NCBI GenBank assembly: GCA_033557465.1
Contig: CM066036.1
Location: 723,863,828 to 723,927,827, forward strand
Source: Ichthyophis bannanicus
Lineage: Eukaryota > Chordata > Amphibia > Gymnophiona > Ichthyophiidae
DNA: 64,000 bases
Reading direction: 5' to 3'
Shown: positions 32,576 through 43,004 of the stretch, piece after piece
Numbering within the stretch: the first letter of the stretch is position 1
How the letters are laid out: each line of letters starts with the position of its first letter
Translations under genes and position numbers: made by a program
The notes under the pieces: model-generated
What the model was told of the DNA's origin: nothing
The model's input: the letters and a program-made list of their open reading frames with translations, nothing else
Database searches by the model: none

Positions 32576-33470
32576 AAATGTTTTCTTTTTGTTTCCTGGG
32601 CCTTTTACAGATTTTTTTTAAATTTGTTTTATTCTAATAAATTTAAATTTTGTTTTTCTGTTATCTAGCTTAAACCAGATCCTGGTTATCCATTTAAGGG
32701 TGATCAACCAAGATCTGAATTAGGCTTGCTAAATGTCTCTGATAATACTTAGACCTATTAGAATTTCTGGCACAAGAACATAGCAAAAGAAAAAATTGTA
32801 TGTGTACATCCCTACATCAGGATTCAATAGATCCACAAGGCAAAAAAATGCAGTTAGCATTTTCCATGGAGCTCCAGACCTGACAAACTCTTCTGCAAGA
32901 TGCTGGTCTACCACCTCAAAGGTTTCTGGTTTGAAGCCAGCTTGTGATGAAAATTGTTGGGGATGAAGACTGAACTTTAGATTTCCCAGGGCCTTGTATG
33001 GCTATTTCCTATGATGTTTTCAACAAATGCACATCCCTATAGAATAATTAATTGATGCTGAAATGTGTATTAGTAATGCTATTTTTGTGATTTCTCCTCT
33101 ACCACAATGTCTGGTTGTCTATAACCAAGCATTTTAAGGCCTGGTCTAGGAATGATCTAAGCAACTGAATAGTTTACTCTACAATAATTTACACAATTAA
33201 TGCATGTAAGAAAGAATGATATTAAGATGGTAATTTTATAAGCCCCCGTGTAGCTGATGTGCATTTCCATGCATGTGTAAGCAACTGAATTTATAAAATA
33301 CCTGTGGACTGACATGATATACTCTAGGCATATCAATTTTGCAGTGCCTAGACGAGCTTAGGGATGTGTGTATGTCATAGTATTCTATAATATATGTGTA
33401 TCCGAAGCTGCACTACACACATGCATGCTCCATGTTGAGATTAGCATAGAGGGTACTTCCACATGTGCTT
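32576..33470. other. Unassigned; contains an old repeat
   Basis: 32660-32750 resembles 800-872 (GATCTGAATTAGGCTTGCTA, ATGTCTCTGATAATA). The rest shows nothing recognisable. Confidence 0.4.
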
Positions 33471-33475
33471 ATAGA

Positions 33476-34490
33476 ATGGAGCTCACTCTGAGGAGAAGGA
33501 TGTTATCAGTGGTGTGCCCCAGGGATCTGTCCTTGGTCCGATTCTTTTTAACATCTTTGTTAGTGATATAGCAGAAGGGCTTTCAGGTAAGGTTTGCCTC
33601 TTTGCGGATGATACCAAAATCTACAATAGAGTAGACACCCAGGAAGGGGTAGATAACATGAGGAGGAACCTAACTAAGCTTGAAGAATGGTCTAGAATTT
33701 GGCAGCTGGGATTTAATGTTAAAAAATGTAAGGTCATGCATTTGGGCTGCAGCAATCCAAGGGAGCAATATAGTATAGGGGGTGAAGTACTTTTGTCCAC
33801 TAAAGAAGAGCGGGACTTAGGCGTGGTTGTGTCTGATGATCTTAAAGTAGCTAAACAGGTTGAAAAGGTGACGGCAAAAGCTAGAAGGATGCTTGGGTGC
33901 ATACAGAGAGGAATGGCTATAGCAGAAAAAAGGAGGTGATAATGCCTCTGTATAAGTCTTTGGTGCAACCTCATTTGGAGTATAGTGTGCAATTCTGGAG
34001 ACCACACCTTCAAAAGGATGTGAACAGGATGGAGTCGGTGCAAAGGGTGGCTACCAAAATGATTAGTGGTCTTCATTATACAGCATATGAGGACAGTCTG
34101 AAAGATCTTAATATGTACACCTTAGAGGAAAGGTGGGATAGAGGTGATATGATTGAGATGTTTAAATACCTCCGTGGCATACATGTTTAGGGAGAGTGCC
34201 TCTTTCAATTGAAAGCAAGTTCTGCTATGAGAGGACATGGGATGAGGGTGAAGGGAGATAGATTCAGGAGTGATATGCGGAAATATTTCTTTACTGAAAG
34301 AGTAGTGGATCCGTGGAATAGTCTCCCAGTGGAGGTGGTAGAGATGAGGACAGTAACTGAATTTAAAAAAAGCATGGGACAAACACAGAGGATCTCTAAA
34401 GGTAAAATGGGGACTGTTGTTATGGAAGGACAGACTAGATAGGCCACGTGGTCTTTTTCTGTTGTCATATTCCTATGTTTCTATGTTTAA
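33476..34490 (+). pseudogene. CR1-D LINE, 3' end of ORF2
   Basis: This plus-strand CR1 starts inside the RT domain and is open from 33514 to 33939 (PQGSVLGPILFNIFVSDIA, LFADDTKIYNRVD, LEEWSRIWQLGFNVKKCKV). A one-base shift in an A-run near 33925 leads to RPHLEYSVQFWRPHL-like sequence (33897-34190). A stop at 34188 precedes the C-terminus (YFFTERVVDPWNSLPVEVVE). The 3' end is at about 34434-34490 with TTCTATG-type repeats. The catalytic FADD is intact, but the upstream domains are missing through 5' truncation. Confidence 0.88.
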
Positions 34491-34529
34491 AGGTACACAT
34501 GCACACATTCATTTCTGGGAAAATTCCAG

Positions 34530-35830
34530 ACTTGTGTGCATAGGGTCTGCTATTACTACTATTAATCATTTAGATAACGCTACAAGGCATATGCAGAGCT
34601 GCTCAGATACATGTAAAGAAAAAGATGGTCCCTGTTCATCAGAGCTCACAATCTAGTCAAGAGAGACAATACAATAGCTAGGAGCAAGGGTACAACTAGG
34701 GAAAGGTAAGGAAACACAAAGGAGAACAAGGGATCAGGATCCAAAAGCAGCCTCAAAGAGGTGATATTTTAGTGTAGATTTGAAAGGGCTCAGAGATTAA
34801 GCCCGACATACAGTCTCAGGTAGTTTGCTTCAGGAATAAGGAGCAGCAAGGTGAAAGGATCTAAGTCTGCAGTTGGCAGTGGAAGAAAAGGGCATAGAGA
34901 GAAGCAAGCCAGTGGAAAAGTGCAATTCACAAGGAGGGGAGTAGGGAGAGAGGAGAGAATGAATTCATTTATAGGTCAGAAGTTTAAAATGTATATGGAA
35001 ATAGAAGGTGAGCCAATGAAGTGACTTGAGAAGTGGGATTATATGTGTACATCAGGGCTGCCACAGCTAAGTTCTGAACAGATTGAAGGGGGGAGAGATG
35101 ACACAGAGGAAAACCAGAAAGGAGGAAGTTGCAATAGTCTAGACGGGAGGTGACTAAGGAGCGGATAAGTATCTTAGTAGTGTGTTCAGAAAGGAAGGGT
35201 CAAATTTTGCTAATGTTAAAGAGAAAGAAATGGCAGGTTTTAGCAATCAGTTGGAGAAGGAGGAGGAGGAATCAAAGATGACCTCAAGTTTGCGGACTGA
35301 GGAAACAGGAAGTAGAAGATTGTTAGCCACAGAGATAGATAAAGGATGATGGGGGAGGTGGGATTATGGGGGGGGGATAAGAAGTTCAGTTCTGGCCATG
35401 TTCAATTTCAAATGGCAGTGAGACATCCAGGTGTCGGATAGGCAGGTAGAGATTCGGGCCTGGAGTGTCATAGAAATATCAGATATAGAGAGAACGATCT
35501 GAGAGTCATTAGCTTAAAAATGATACTGAAAGCCATGGGAGGAGATGAGAGCGCCAAAGGACTGGGTATAGAGAGAGAAATGAGAAGGCCCAGTACAGAT
35601 CCTTGGGATACACCAACTGAGAATGGGATAGCAGTATATGAGGACAACACAGAGCCCCTAAAACCAAGTGAGAACAATGTGTTGAGGAGAAGGTGGAGGT
35701 GAACAGTATCAAAAGCAGCAGAAAGGTCAAGAAGAATGAGGTCTGAGTAATAGCTCTTGGATTTAGCCAGAAGCAAGTAGCTGGAGAATTTGGCAAGAGC
35801 ATTTCAGTAGAAAGTATAGGGCTAGCAGTT
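34530..35830 (-). pseudogene. L2-clade LINE with a TAG-repeat 3' end, decayed
   Basis: The minus strand has DLILLDLSAAFDTVHLHLLL (about 35730) followed by VGVSQGSVLG, the first RT aspartate region of L2. The rest of the RT is broken. The 3' end at 34540-34680 (GCTACAAGGCATATGCAGAG, then ATTACTACTATTAAT) is a LINE tail ending in TAG/TAC repeats. It differs from the tails at 17029 and 61030, so at least three L2 subfamilies occur in the window. Confidence 0.75.
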
Positions 35831-36157
35831 TGAGTAAGCCAGCTTTATATAAAGTTCATTCAAATAACCTATTACTTAATTTTGCAAAGCATTAGCATTT
35901 TAACGTGTAAGTTATAAGTCAATATTTATTATAAGACTATCAAAAAAATGAATATAGAATATATAGCCTGTGATATAATAAAAATAATAAATGGTGGGGG
36001 GGGGGCGGAGCCTGATGTCCAGCGGGTAAGACGCTTCGCGCTGAAGCTCCCGAGAGGCCTACTTAGAATCCTGACATAATACCTATACAAACTTACTATT
36101 TCGCTCCGGGCTGACCGGGGTACCTCGGGGGGGATTGCGGCCCATAAACCAGCGCGC

Positions 36158-36982
36158 TTGGACTTCGGGTCTCCTTCTTCTTCTCACGGAAAACGCTCCA
36201 AAACAGAGGTGTCCTCCCCACAGAAGATGGTTCCATTTCGGGAGAACCCCGAAATGCACCTGGAGATTTTAGAGGAAATACGCGGCGTGAAGGAATTGGT
36301 GCAGTCCAATGGAGAAGCGCTTAGAGCCATGCGAGAAGACTTTGGAGTGCTCCAGGACCGACTTGAAAGTCTCTCATTACGGCAGGACAATATGGCGGGG
36401 GTCCTCGACTCGCACGCGGTGCGCTTGGGCACACTGGACAAGGCTGAGCGCCAGATACAGAATCTTCAAAAGGAGTTAGAAGATAGCAATAATCGAGCCC
36501 GTCGCAACAATGTGAGGCTCATTGGAATACCGGAGGGGGTGGAAGCGGGAGATATGAGAGAATTCCTGCTCAAAACTCTTCCCTCCTTGCTGAAGATCAC
36601 CTTTCATAAAGAACTGGAAATCGATCGTGCACACCGTGTTCCTACCCACATGGCGCTCAACCGAACGACCCCCCGGCCTATTATGTTTCGCTTGCTACGA
36701 TATCAACAAGTGGAACAAATTTTAAATGCTGCCCGGGCGAACCATCATTTGGAATTTGAAGGTCACAAAGTCTCCTTCTTCCCTGATCTGGCAAAGCCTA
36801 CAGTCGACCGACGGAAGAAACTCCTTGCTTTTCGCCCTCGACTTCAACAGCTACAGGCTCGCTTTGGCCTGTTGTATCCCGCGAAGCTCCGAGTGACTCT
36901 CCACAACCAAACCAGGACATTCGAAGATCCTGATCTACTATCAACATTTTTAGACTCCAAAGAAGCAGAGCAGATGCGCTAA
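36158..36982 (+). CDS. L1-A ORF1p (RNA-binding chaperone), start codon lost
   Basis: This is the L1 ORF1 protein, which trimerises and binds L1 RNA. The 274 codons shown begin at a TTG. Residues about 34-110 look like a coiled coil, NNRARRNNVRLIGIPEG (111-127) opens the RRM, IDRAHRVPT (about 155-163) opens the C-terminal domain, and YPAKLRVTLHNQTRTFEDP lies near the end. In L1-B the equivalent ORF1 starts eight codons earlier with ATG. Here that codon is ATT (36134-36136) and the frame is otherwise open. The first in-frame ATG is at 36227, so translation would lose about 31 residues before the coiled coil. It may still work, because the lost part is outside the known domains, but this is inference. 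Confidence 0.88.
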   Translation: MDFGSPSSSHGKRSKTEVSSPQKMVPFRENPEMHLEILEEIRGVKELVQSNGEALRAMREDFGVLQDRLESLSLRQDNMAGVLDSHAVRLGTLDKAERQIQNLQKELEDSNNRARRNNVRLIGIPEGVEAGDMREFLLKTLPSLLKITFHKELEIDRAHRVPTHMALNRTTPRPIMFRLLRYQQVEQILNAARANHHLEFEGHKVSFFPDLAKPTVDRRKKLLAFRPRLQQLQARFGLLYPAKLRVTLHNQTRTFEDPDLLSTFLDSKEAEQMR

Positions 36983-37413
36983 TCCAACGACTTGGACTTT
37001 TATTTGCCGGCTCTGTCCGCCATTTTGAAGGGCCCGATGCGGCGGTCATAGTTAAGCACAGAGACTACCTGGACTTTCTTTCTTTCTTTCTATGACTTTG
37101 TTTTGTGGTCTCCTATCCCTCCATGATGTGTGCCTCGGTCGGATTCGGAGCACGCACAGTCCTACAGGTTATGTGTTTTTTTCAATTTCGGCCTTCTCTG
37201 GGGCTTCTCCCCGCAGACACATGGTCGCCAGTAATTTTTGGGGTTCTGCTTCTTCTCTACCGCGCTGCGGTTTTTCATATTTACTGTGGGGCGCTTCATG
37301 GTCTTATCTAAGTATATTTACTTTTATGCCATATGTACAGCCAGATACAGTCAATATGAGGGACATTGTGAAATTATGTGCGCTATCATGCTCAGAATTT
37401 TTAACTTGTCTGA

Positions 37414-40400
37414 ATGGCTTTATGTAAAATCTTATCACTCAACGTAAAGGGCATTAATAGTCCAATCAAAAGAAAGAAAATCCTTAGCTATCTTAGCCAT
37501 GAGCATGCTGATTTAGCGTTTCTTCAGGAAACGCACTTAAACTCTGCTGAAACACTGAAACTCAATGTTAAGCCTTACATGGTGGCTGCCTATTCTCCCG
37601 CCGTTTCCAAACGGTGCGGGGTAGCCATTCTGGTTAAGAAATCTTTGCAAGCTACTGTAATTGATACTAGCGCTGACAAGGAGGGTAGATGGGCCCGAGT
37701 ACATCTTAAGGTTGGAGATAGTGAATTTACATGTATTTGCATTTATGCCCCGAATGTGGACAACCCTGCTTACTATGCAAGTATTGCGCAGTTGGCACAG
37801 GCCTCTGCCAATACTCCATTAATACTTGGCGGTGATTTTAATCAAGTGTTAGACCCTCTGATAGATAGACAGCCGCCTAGAACGAGTAGTCCACCCAAGA
37901 GTCTTGCTACCCTTACAGCTCTGATGCAAGATCTTGCGCTGGTAGATATATGGAGGCTGCTTCACCCCTCCGACTTAGAGTTCACTTTCTTTTCTGCCCC
38001 CCATCACTCCCAATCTAGAATAGATTTCTTTCTCATTTCCAAAGCACTGATTTCTCAAGTAGACACGACTAGGACTCATCCTCTCCATATTTCAGATCAT
38101 GCTGCCATCTCTTTATCATTACGTGTCACTGCGCGGGACGATTCTCCCCGAGCTTGGTTTTTTGATAGATCCCTACTGGGACAAAAAGATTTTCAGGTTG
38201 ATATAAAGGCCGCTATCCAAGATTATTTTCATTTTAACTCACCCCATGACACAGCGAGCTGGGCTTGGTGGGAGGGTTTTAAGGCATCTATCCGCGCCAC
38301 TATAACTAGCTATCAAATTCGGCAGGGGAAACAAAGAAAGCAGCATTTACTGATTCTAGAGCAGCAGATACAAGCTGGGGAGCGTCTCCTCACGTCCCGT
38401 ACTGACCCATGTATTTTACTCCGTTTACAACGCTTGCGTTTTCAATACAATCAGCTTTTGTACACTGCTGCTGTTAAAAATATTGAATCACAGCAAGGGC
38501 TATATTATCGGGAAAATAATCGTGCTGGCAAATTATTAGCAAATGCCCTAAAAGGTCAAAAAGAAGCCAAGCGTGTTACCGCCCTCCGTAATCCGTCGGG
38601 GGGGGGCTTGGTCACTAAAGATACCGAAATCTTAGAACTCTTTCGTGATTTTTATACTCGGCTTTATCAATCTGAATGTGATTTTGAGCCAGATGTATTT
38701 GAACGCTTACTTTCAGGGGTACAAAGACCGACCCTATCTGACGAAGATAGAGTGGCCTTGGACACACCATTTACTGTCTCAGAAATTCATTCTGCTATCA
38801 AGAAATGTGCCTCAGGTCGAGCCGCAGGCCCAGACGGTCTCCCTGCTGAATTCTACAAAACCTTTCACGCTGACTTAGCTCCAGTTTTGAAAATTTATTT
38901 TTCTACTCTGGCCGAGGAGGGTTCTCCTTCTGGGTCCTTTTCAGTGGCAAATGTAGTAGTTTTTGAGAAAGAGGGGAGAGACCCGCAACTAACATCTAAT
39001 TATCGTCCAATTTCCCTCCTAAACGCGGACTATAAAATATTTGCCACCATTCTCTCTACCCGGCTCTCGGATAGGATGCCTACCTTAATACACCCAGATC
39101 AATGCGGTTTCATTCCTGGTAGATCAACTGCTGACAATGCTCGGACTCTATGCCATGTATTGACTACCGCAGTTAATCTTGATCGCCCATTTGTTGGCCT
39201 CTCACTTGATGCTGAGAAGGCCTTTGATCGCTTAGAGTGGCCTTTCCTGTTTGCAGTCCTCCGCTGGTACGGATTCGGGGAAGGTTTTCTCCGTTGTCTT
39301 CGCACCATGTACGCACAGCCTACAGCCAGTATATGTGCCAATGCTTTAAAGTCTCAGCCTTTTCCCCTTCAACGCGGCACTCGCCAGGGATGCCCACTGT
39401 CTCCACTTCTCTTTGATCTTGCACTCGAACCCTTGGCTTTACTAATCCGGCAATCGGAGGAGATTCATGGAGTCCCCTTCACCCATAGGGAAATCACAAT
39501 TTCAGCGTATGCTGATGACCTTATGCTTTTTGTCTCTATAGACTCAGTACCGGCTGTCCTAGAGCAAATTGGTAAATACTCACAACTGTCCGGTTATAAG
39601 ATAAATTGGACCAAGTCGGTAGCCTTTCCATTAAATCCTTTGCTTCATCAGGCAGATATGCAACCCTTCCCCTTTTTATGGCAACCTCGCATGGTCAAAT
39701 ACCTTGGGGTTCACTATTGTTCTCCTTTGGAAGACACTATCTCCTTCAATGCCAAAGATTTAACCTCTAAAGTCCGGGCGCTTACTCACCGCTGGACTCC
39801 TTTAGCACTTACCTGGTGGGGTCGATTAGAAACCATAAAAATGATGATTGTTCCGAAAGTGAATTATATCTTAGAAATGTTGCCCTGTCTCTTCCCTCGA
39901 CGTATATATAAAGATATAGAGGGCCTTCTGACTAGATACTTGTGGCAAAACAAGACACCTAGGATAGCGAAACATAAGCTGCAAGCAGATAAGGAAAATG
40001 GGGGTGTCAGATTCCCTGATTTCCTGAAGTATCATCAATCTTTTCTTCTCAAACAAGGCGCTCATTGGCTGGAAGATCCAGTACCGAGTAGACCTGTGTG
40101 GCTAGACATAGAAGAGGACCTTTGCAAACCGATTCCTCTTACTTTTCTCCCTGGTATGACTCTCCCCTCAGACTCCCACTTTCCACCAATGCTTTTAGAC
40201 ACCTTAGGTGCCTTTAATAATCTTATGCACTCTTTAGACTCCCGACTCTGTCCGTTAGACAAGCTCCCACTTTGGTACAACACTCGATTTCGAATACAAA
40301 ATAAGCCGATGGCGTGGAGCCCCTGGTACACTAGGGGCATTTGGATTCCTAGTCAGTTGTTCCATGAAGGTCGCTGGAAAACTTTTAGTGAATTGCAAAT

Positions 40401-41205
40401 TGAATTTGGTCTCCCAGCGAAACACTACTTTCAGTTGGTGCAACTTCAGCATTGCCTTCGGAGTGCTAAGGTGCTCCCGCCATCGGCCTCCCCTACACAA
40501 GGTTGGTTGGAGACTATCCGATCTATCGGTAGTTCACCGGGTGTAGCATCCAATTTTTACAAAACCTTATGTAATGCTATAACTAGAGATACCCCTATAG
40601 CGCAGAAAGCATGGGAGAGAGAATTGCATGTGACTTTGACCCCGGAGCAATGGAGCCTTGTCTGGAGTAGAGTGACACGGGTCTCCCGATCCGCCTCACT
40701 CACTCAGACACTCTTCTTTCTAGCCCACCGGTGTTTTTACACTCCTGACAGATTAGCCAAATGGAACACTACTCAGGGCAATAGTTGTTGGACATGTCAT
40801 GCGGCCATTGGTTCACTACCTCATGTTATGTATGAATGTCCCGCACTACAGTATTACTGGCGTCGGGTCTGGGGTCGTATCCAGTCTATTTTGCACTTTC
40901 AAGAGCCCCTTTCTTGGAGGATAGTGGGACTTCGCTCAGCTGCGGGGATCCCCTCTCTTCCAAAAACGGCTTACTTCCTTTTGGACTTTATGCTTGGCAT
41001 TGCTATTTCCCTAATTACGAAATACTGGAAAAATAGCTCCCAGCTGAGCCCCAATGAATGGTGGAATCATGTCTGTCTCTACAGTAAATATGAACAAATA
41101 CCTCATATGTTTGCTTCCCCCATTCAGACCCCTCATCATCGGTCTAAATGGAAGATGCTCAATGACTATGTACATTCTGCTCAATGCTCTCATCTGACTG
41201 TCTAA
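37414..41205 (+). CDS. L1-A ORF2p: endonuclease/reverse transcriptase, intact
   Basis: This 1263-codon frame has no stop or shift. The N-terminal apurinic-type endonuclease has N10, E39 (FLQETH), the APNVD block, D141/N143 (GGDFNQ) and SDH at 227-229. The reverse transcriptase has YRPISLLNADYKIFATIL, GLSLDAEKAFDRLEW (D599), RQGCPLSPLLFDLALEPLA and YADD at 699-702. The C-terminal part has the L1 zinc knuckle CWTCHAAIGSLPHVMYEC starting at C1125. All catalytic residues I can check are present. The ATG at 37414 matches the position of the L1-B start. The enzyme nicks genomic DNA and reverse-transcribes element RNA at the nick, and it also mobilises other poly-A RNAs. It could be active if transcribed. 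Confidence 0.95.
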   Translation: MALCKILSLNVKGINSPIKRKKILSYLSHEHADLAFLQETHLNSAETLKLNVKPYMVAAYSPAVSKRCGVAILVKKSLQATVIDTSADKEGRWARVHLKVGDSEFTCICIYAPNVDNPAYYASIAQLAQASANTPLILGGDFNQVLDPLIDRQPPRTSSPPKSLATLTALMQDLALVDIWRLLHPSDLEFTFFSAPHHSQSRIDFFLISKALISQVDTTRTHPLHISDHAAISLSLRVTARDDSPRAWFFDRSLLGQKDFQVDIKAAIQDYFHFNSPHDTASWAWWEGFKASIRATITSYQIRQGKQRKQHLLILEQQIQAGERLLTSRTDPCILLRLQRLRFQYNQLLYTAAVKNIESQQGLYYRENNRAGKLLANALKGQKEAKRVTALRNPSGGGLVTKDTEILELFRDFYTRLYQSECDFEPDVFERLLSGVQRPTLSDEDRVALDTPFTVSEIHSAIKKCASGRAAGPDGLPAEFYKTFHADLAPVLKIYFSTLAEEGSPSGSFSVANVVVFEKEGRDPQLTSNYRPISLLNADYKIFATILSTRLSDRMPTLIHPDQCGFIPGRSTADNARTLCHVLTTAVNLDRPFVGLSLDAEKAFDRLEWPFLFAVLRWYGFGEGFLRCLRTMYAQPTASICANALKSQPFPLQRGTRQGCPLSPLLFDLALEPLALLIRQSEEIHGVPFTHREITISAYADDLMLFVSIDSVPAVLEQIGKYSQLSGYKINWTKSVAFPLNPLLHQADMQPFPFLWQPRMVKYLGVHYCSPLEDTISFNAKDLTSKVRALTHRWTPLALTWWGRLETIKMMIVPKVNYILEMLPCLFPRRIYKDIEGLLTRYLWQNKTPRIAKHKLQADKENGGVRFPDFLKYHQSFLLKQGAHWLEDPVPSRPVWLDIEEDLCKPIPLTFLPGMTLPSDSHFPPMLLDTLGAFNNLMHSLDSRLCPLDKLPLWYNTRFRIQNKPMAWSPWYTRGIWIPSQLFHEGRWKTFSELQIEFGLPAKHYFQLVQLQHCLRSAKVLPPSASPTQGWLETIRSIGSSPGVASNFYKTLCNAITRDTPIAQKAWERELHVTLTPEQWSLVWSRVTRVSRSASLTQTLFFLAHRCFYTPDRLAKWNTTQGNSCWTCHAAIGSLPHVMYECPALQYYWRRVWGRIQSILHFQEPLSWRIVGLRSAAGIPSLPKTAYFLLDFMLGIAISLITKYWKNSSQLSPNEWWNHVCLYSKYEQIPHMFASPIQTPHHRSKWKMLNDYVHSAQCSHLTV

Positions 41206-41470
41206 ATTTGTATATATCTTTGTCCCATGATTATTCTGTATCGCAGATACTCTTTTGATTGTTTTGATGTATAATCACTGTTGTTTGGAAGAGCTCACAT
41301 GCTGACATAATCAACTGGATTAGAAGCGTGGGGGTGGGGGTAATTGTGTTTACTTTTCTTTATTGTATACTTGTTTTGTCTCCTTTGGTGTGTTGTTTCT
41401 TTTGTTTGTTTGTTGCAAAATGAAAATAAAAGTTTAAAAAAAAAATAATAAAAAAAAAATAATAAATGGT

Positions 41471-42060
41471 AATCTCAGAAAGAGTTCCTCAAATCGAGGG
41501 TGGGAAATTCAAAGAGAGAAAACAAGAAAAATAATTGTAAGGAAATAGATTCACAAACGTCAGACCAAGTTGATTCAAGCTAAATAAGTTATTCAACAGA
41601 CCATTACCAAGACAAAATATCAAAATCCAAAGAAAATTCATAGGCATTGGAATGGGGTGGTTCACATAGGCCCTGGTCCCATCAAACCTTTGACTGCCTT
41701 GGAGGCCATTATAGCCTTCCTCTCCTATTCTACCTATGGGGATCCTATCTCCCATGGGCAGAAAAGAAGAGAACAGCTTCAATCATGGCAGACTCCTTCT
41801 GTCTCCCTGCTAGAGAACGGATCCCTGCGGGCAGAACAGGAGGGGAAGGCCACAAGGCCAAGGGGCAGAGTTAGGGTAGAGCTTGGGGTAGAGTCAGGGT
41901 AGAGCTTGGGCCCCCCATATCATATGGCTATTCCACTGCCCCTGAGAAAAATCATGATCCCTGAAAACCTCTTCATGGTGAATTCAATTTAACTGTTAGT
42001 GCATGTTGGGGATTGTGAGGAACCCTTAACTAGAAACTTGGAAAGCTGACATGGATCTCA
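41471..42060. other. Unassigned sequence between L1-A and a CR1 tail
   Basis: No family motif. The repeated GGGTAGAGCTTGGGGTAGAG at about 41874 is a minor tandem repeat. Confidence 0.35.
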
Positions 42061-42061
42061 A

Positions 42062-42113
42062 AACATAGTAACATAGTAAATGATGGCAGATAAAGACCAG
42101 TATGGTCCATTTT
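42062..42113 (-). mobile_element. CR1 LINE, minimal 3' end
   Basis: ACATAGTAACATAGTAAATG and GGCAGATAAAGACCAGTATG match the 3' end of CR1-B at 20612-20660. Only about 50 bp remain. Confidence 0.7.
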
Positions 42114-42299
42114 ATGTATAAGGAAATTTTACATTTGGAAGGATCTCTCAAAACAAAACAATATCCATTCTCTAGACATAAGCCCATAAGGCTAAGTTAT
42201 GTATTCTCTTTCCTTGGAACATGTGAGAAAAGTAAGGCAAAAGTCAAATTCTAAAGGTCTTAGCAGTACTGGGAAAAAAAATAACTGCACGATCTATTC

Positions 42300-42860
42300 T
42301 TAGCAGGTTTCACACCAAAATTAACCATAAGAGTGCTTTCATTTGAGAGAGCCTCGTAAGACAGCTTTAGCTCTGGCTTAGCACCACTTTTTTAATTACA
42401 AACTGTGACCATCCAGTGCTGGTATTGGGGGCTGTAATCCAAGAGTCCTTCCAATTCGGATTGAATTTAATTTTATCAATCAGCTTTGCATAGCATACAA
42501 ACCACATTCCATCTATGTCAGTTGCTCCACTCATCCCCCCCCCCCATTCATAATATATTTTATTATCATCTGCATAAAACATGCCTTTTAAGCCATAACG
42601 CACAATCAAATCAGCTAATGGCCTAACAAATATTAAATAATAGTTAGATGAGAGCAGAGATCTGTGGGACTCTGTATCTGAGGTGATAGAACCTGAAGCT
42701 TACCCCATTCAGCTATATTCACTGGCGGCTTTCTTTCCAAAATGAAATGAGCTGTTTTGTTTTGAGATGTTCTTAGAGCCCTCAACCTCTTCCAAAGTCG
42801 GCATAGTGAATTCAGCTGTCATTGTTCCTGGATCTTATTCTCCCTTCAATTTTTTCTCTA
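42300..42860 (-). pseudogene. L2-clade LINE fragment with the FYADD box
   Basis: The minus-strand frame reads DLIVRYGLKGMFYADDNKIY (about 42600-42550), the L2 RT catalytic box with both aspartates present. The surrounding frames are broken and no ends are visible. Confidence 0.65.
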
Positions 42861-43004
42861 TTTGTTCGACTACTGATTCTTCCAATTTCTCTTTCTTAAC
42901 TCACAACAAATGATGCAAAATCTTCCAGGCTAAATGCACACTCGTTATAATTATTATTTGTATGCATCTTTGCAATCCACTTCAATCCACTCACAGCCTG
43001 CAAT

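Larger units (their letters stand above)
35996..41454 (+). mobile_element. L1-A: full-length L1 LINE
   Basis: The element is bounded by the 16-bp duplication AAAAATAATAAATGGT (35980-35995 and 41455-41470). It begins with a G-run and GGCGGAGCCTGATGTCCAGC, has a short 5' leader (about 160 bp), ORF1, a 430-bp spacer, ORF2, a 3' region and an A-rich end. It is a complete insertion, and the exact duplication indicates it is recent. ORF2 is fully open, while the ORF1 start codon is lost. L1-B at 45349-50766 is a relative on the other strand. Confidence 0.95.

Noticed and set aside
39099..41193. Minus-strand open frames inside L1-A and plus-strand frames inside L1-B
   Set aside because: They are shadows of the ORF2 coding strand and carry no protein signature.
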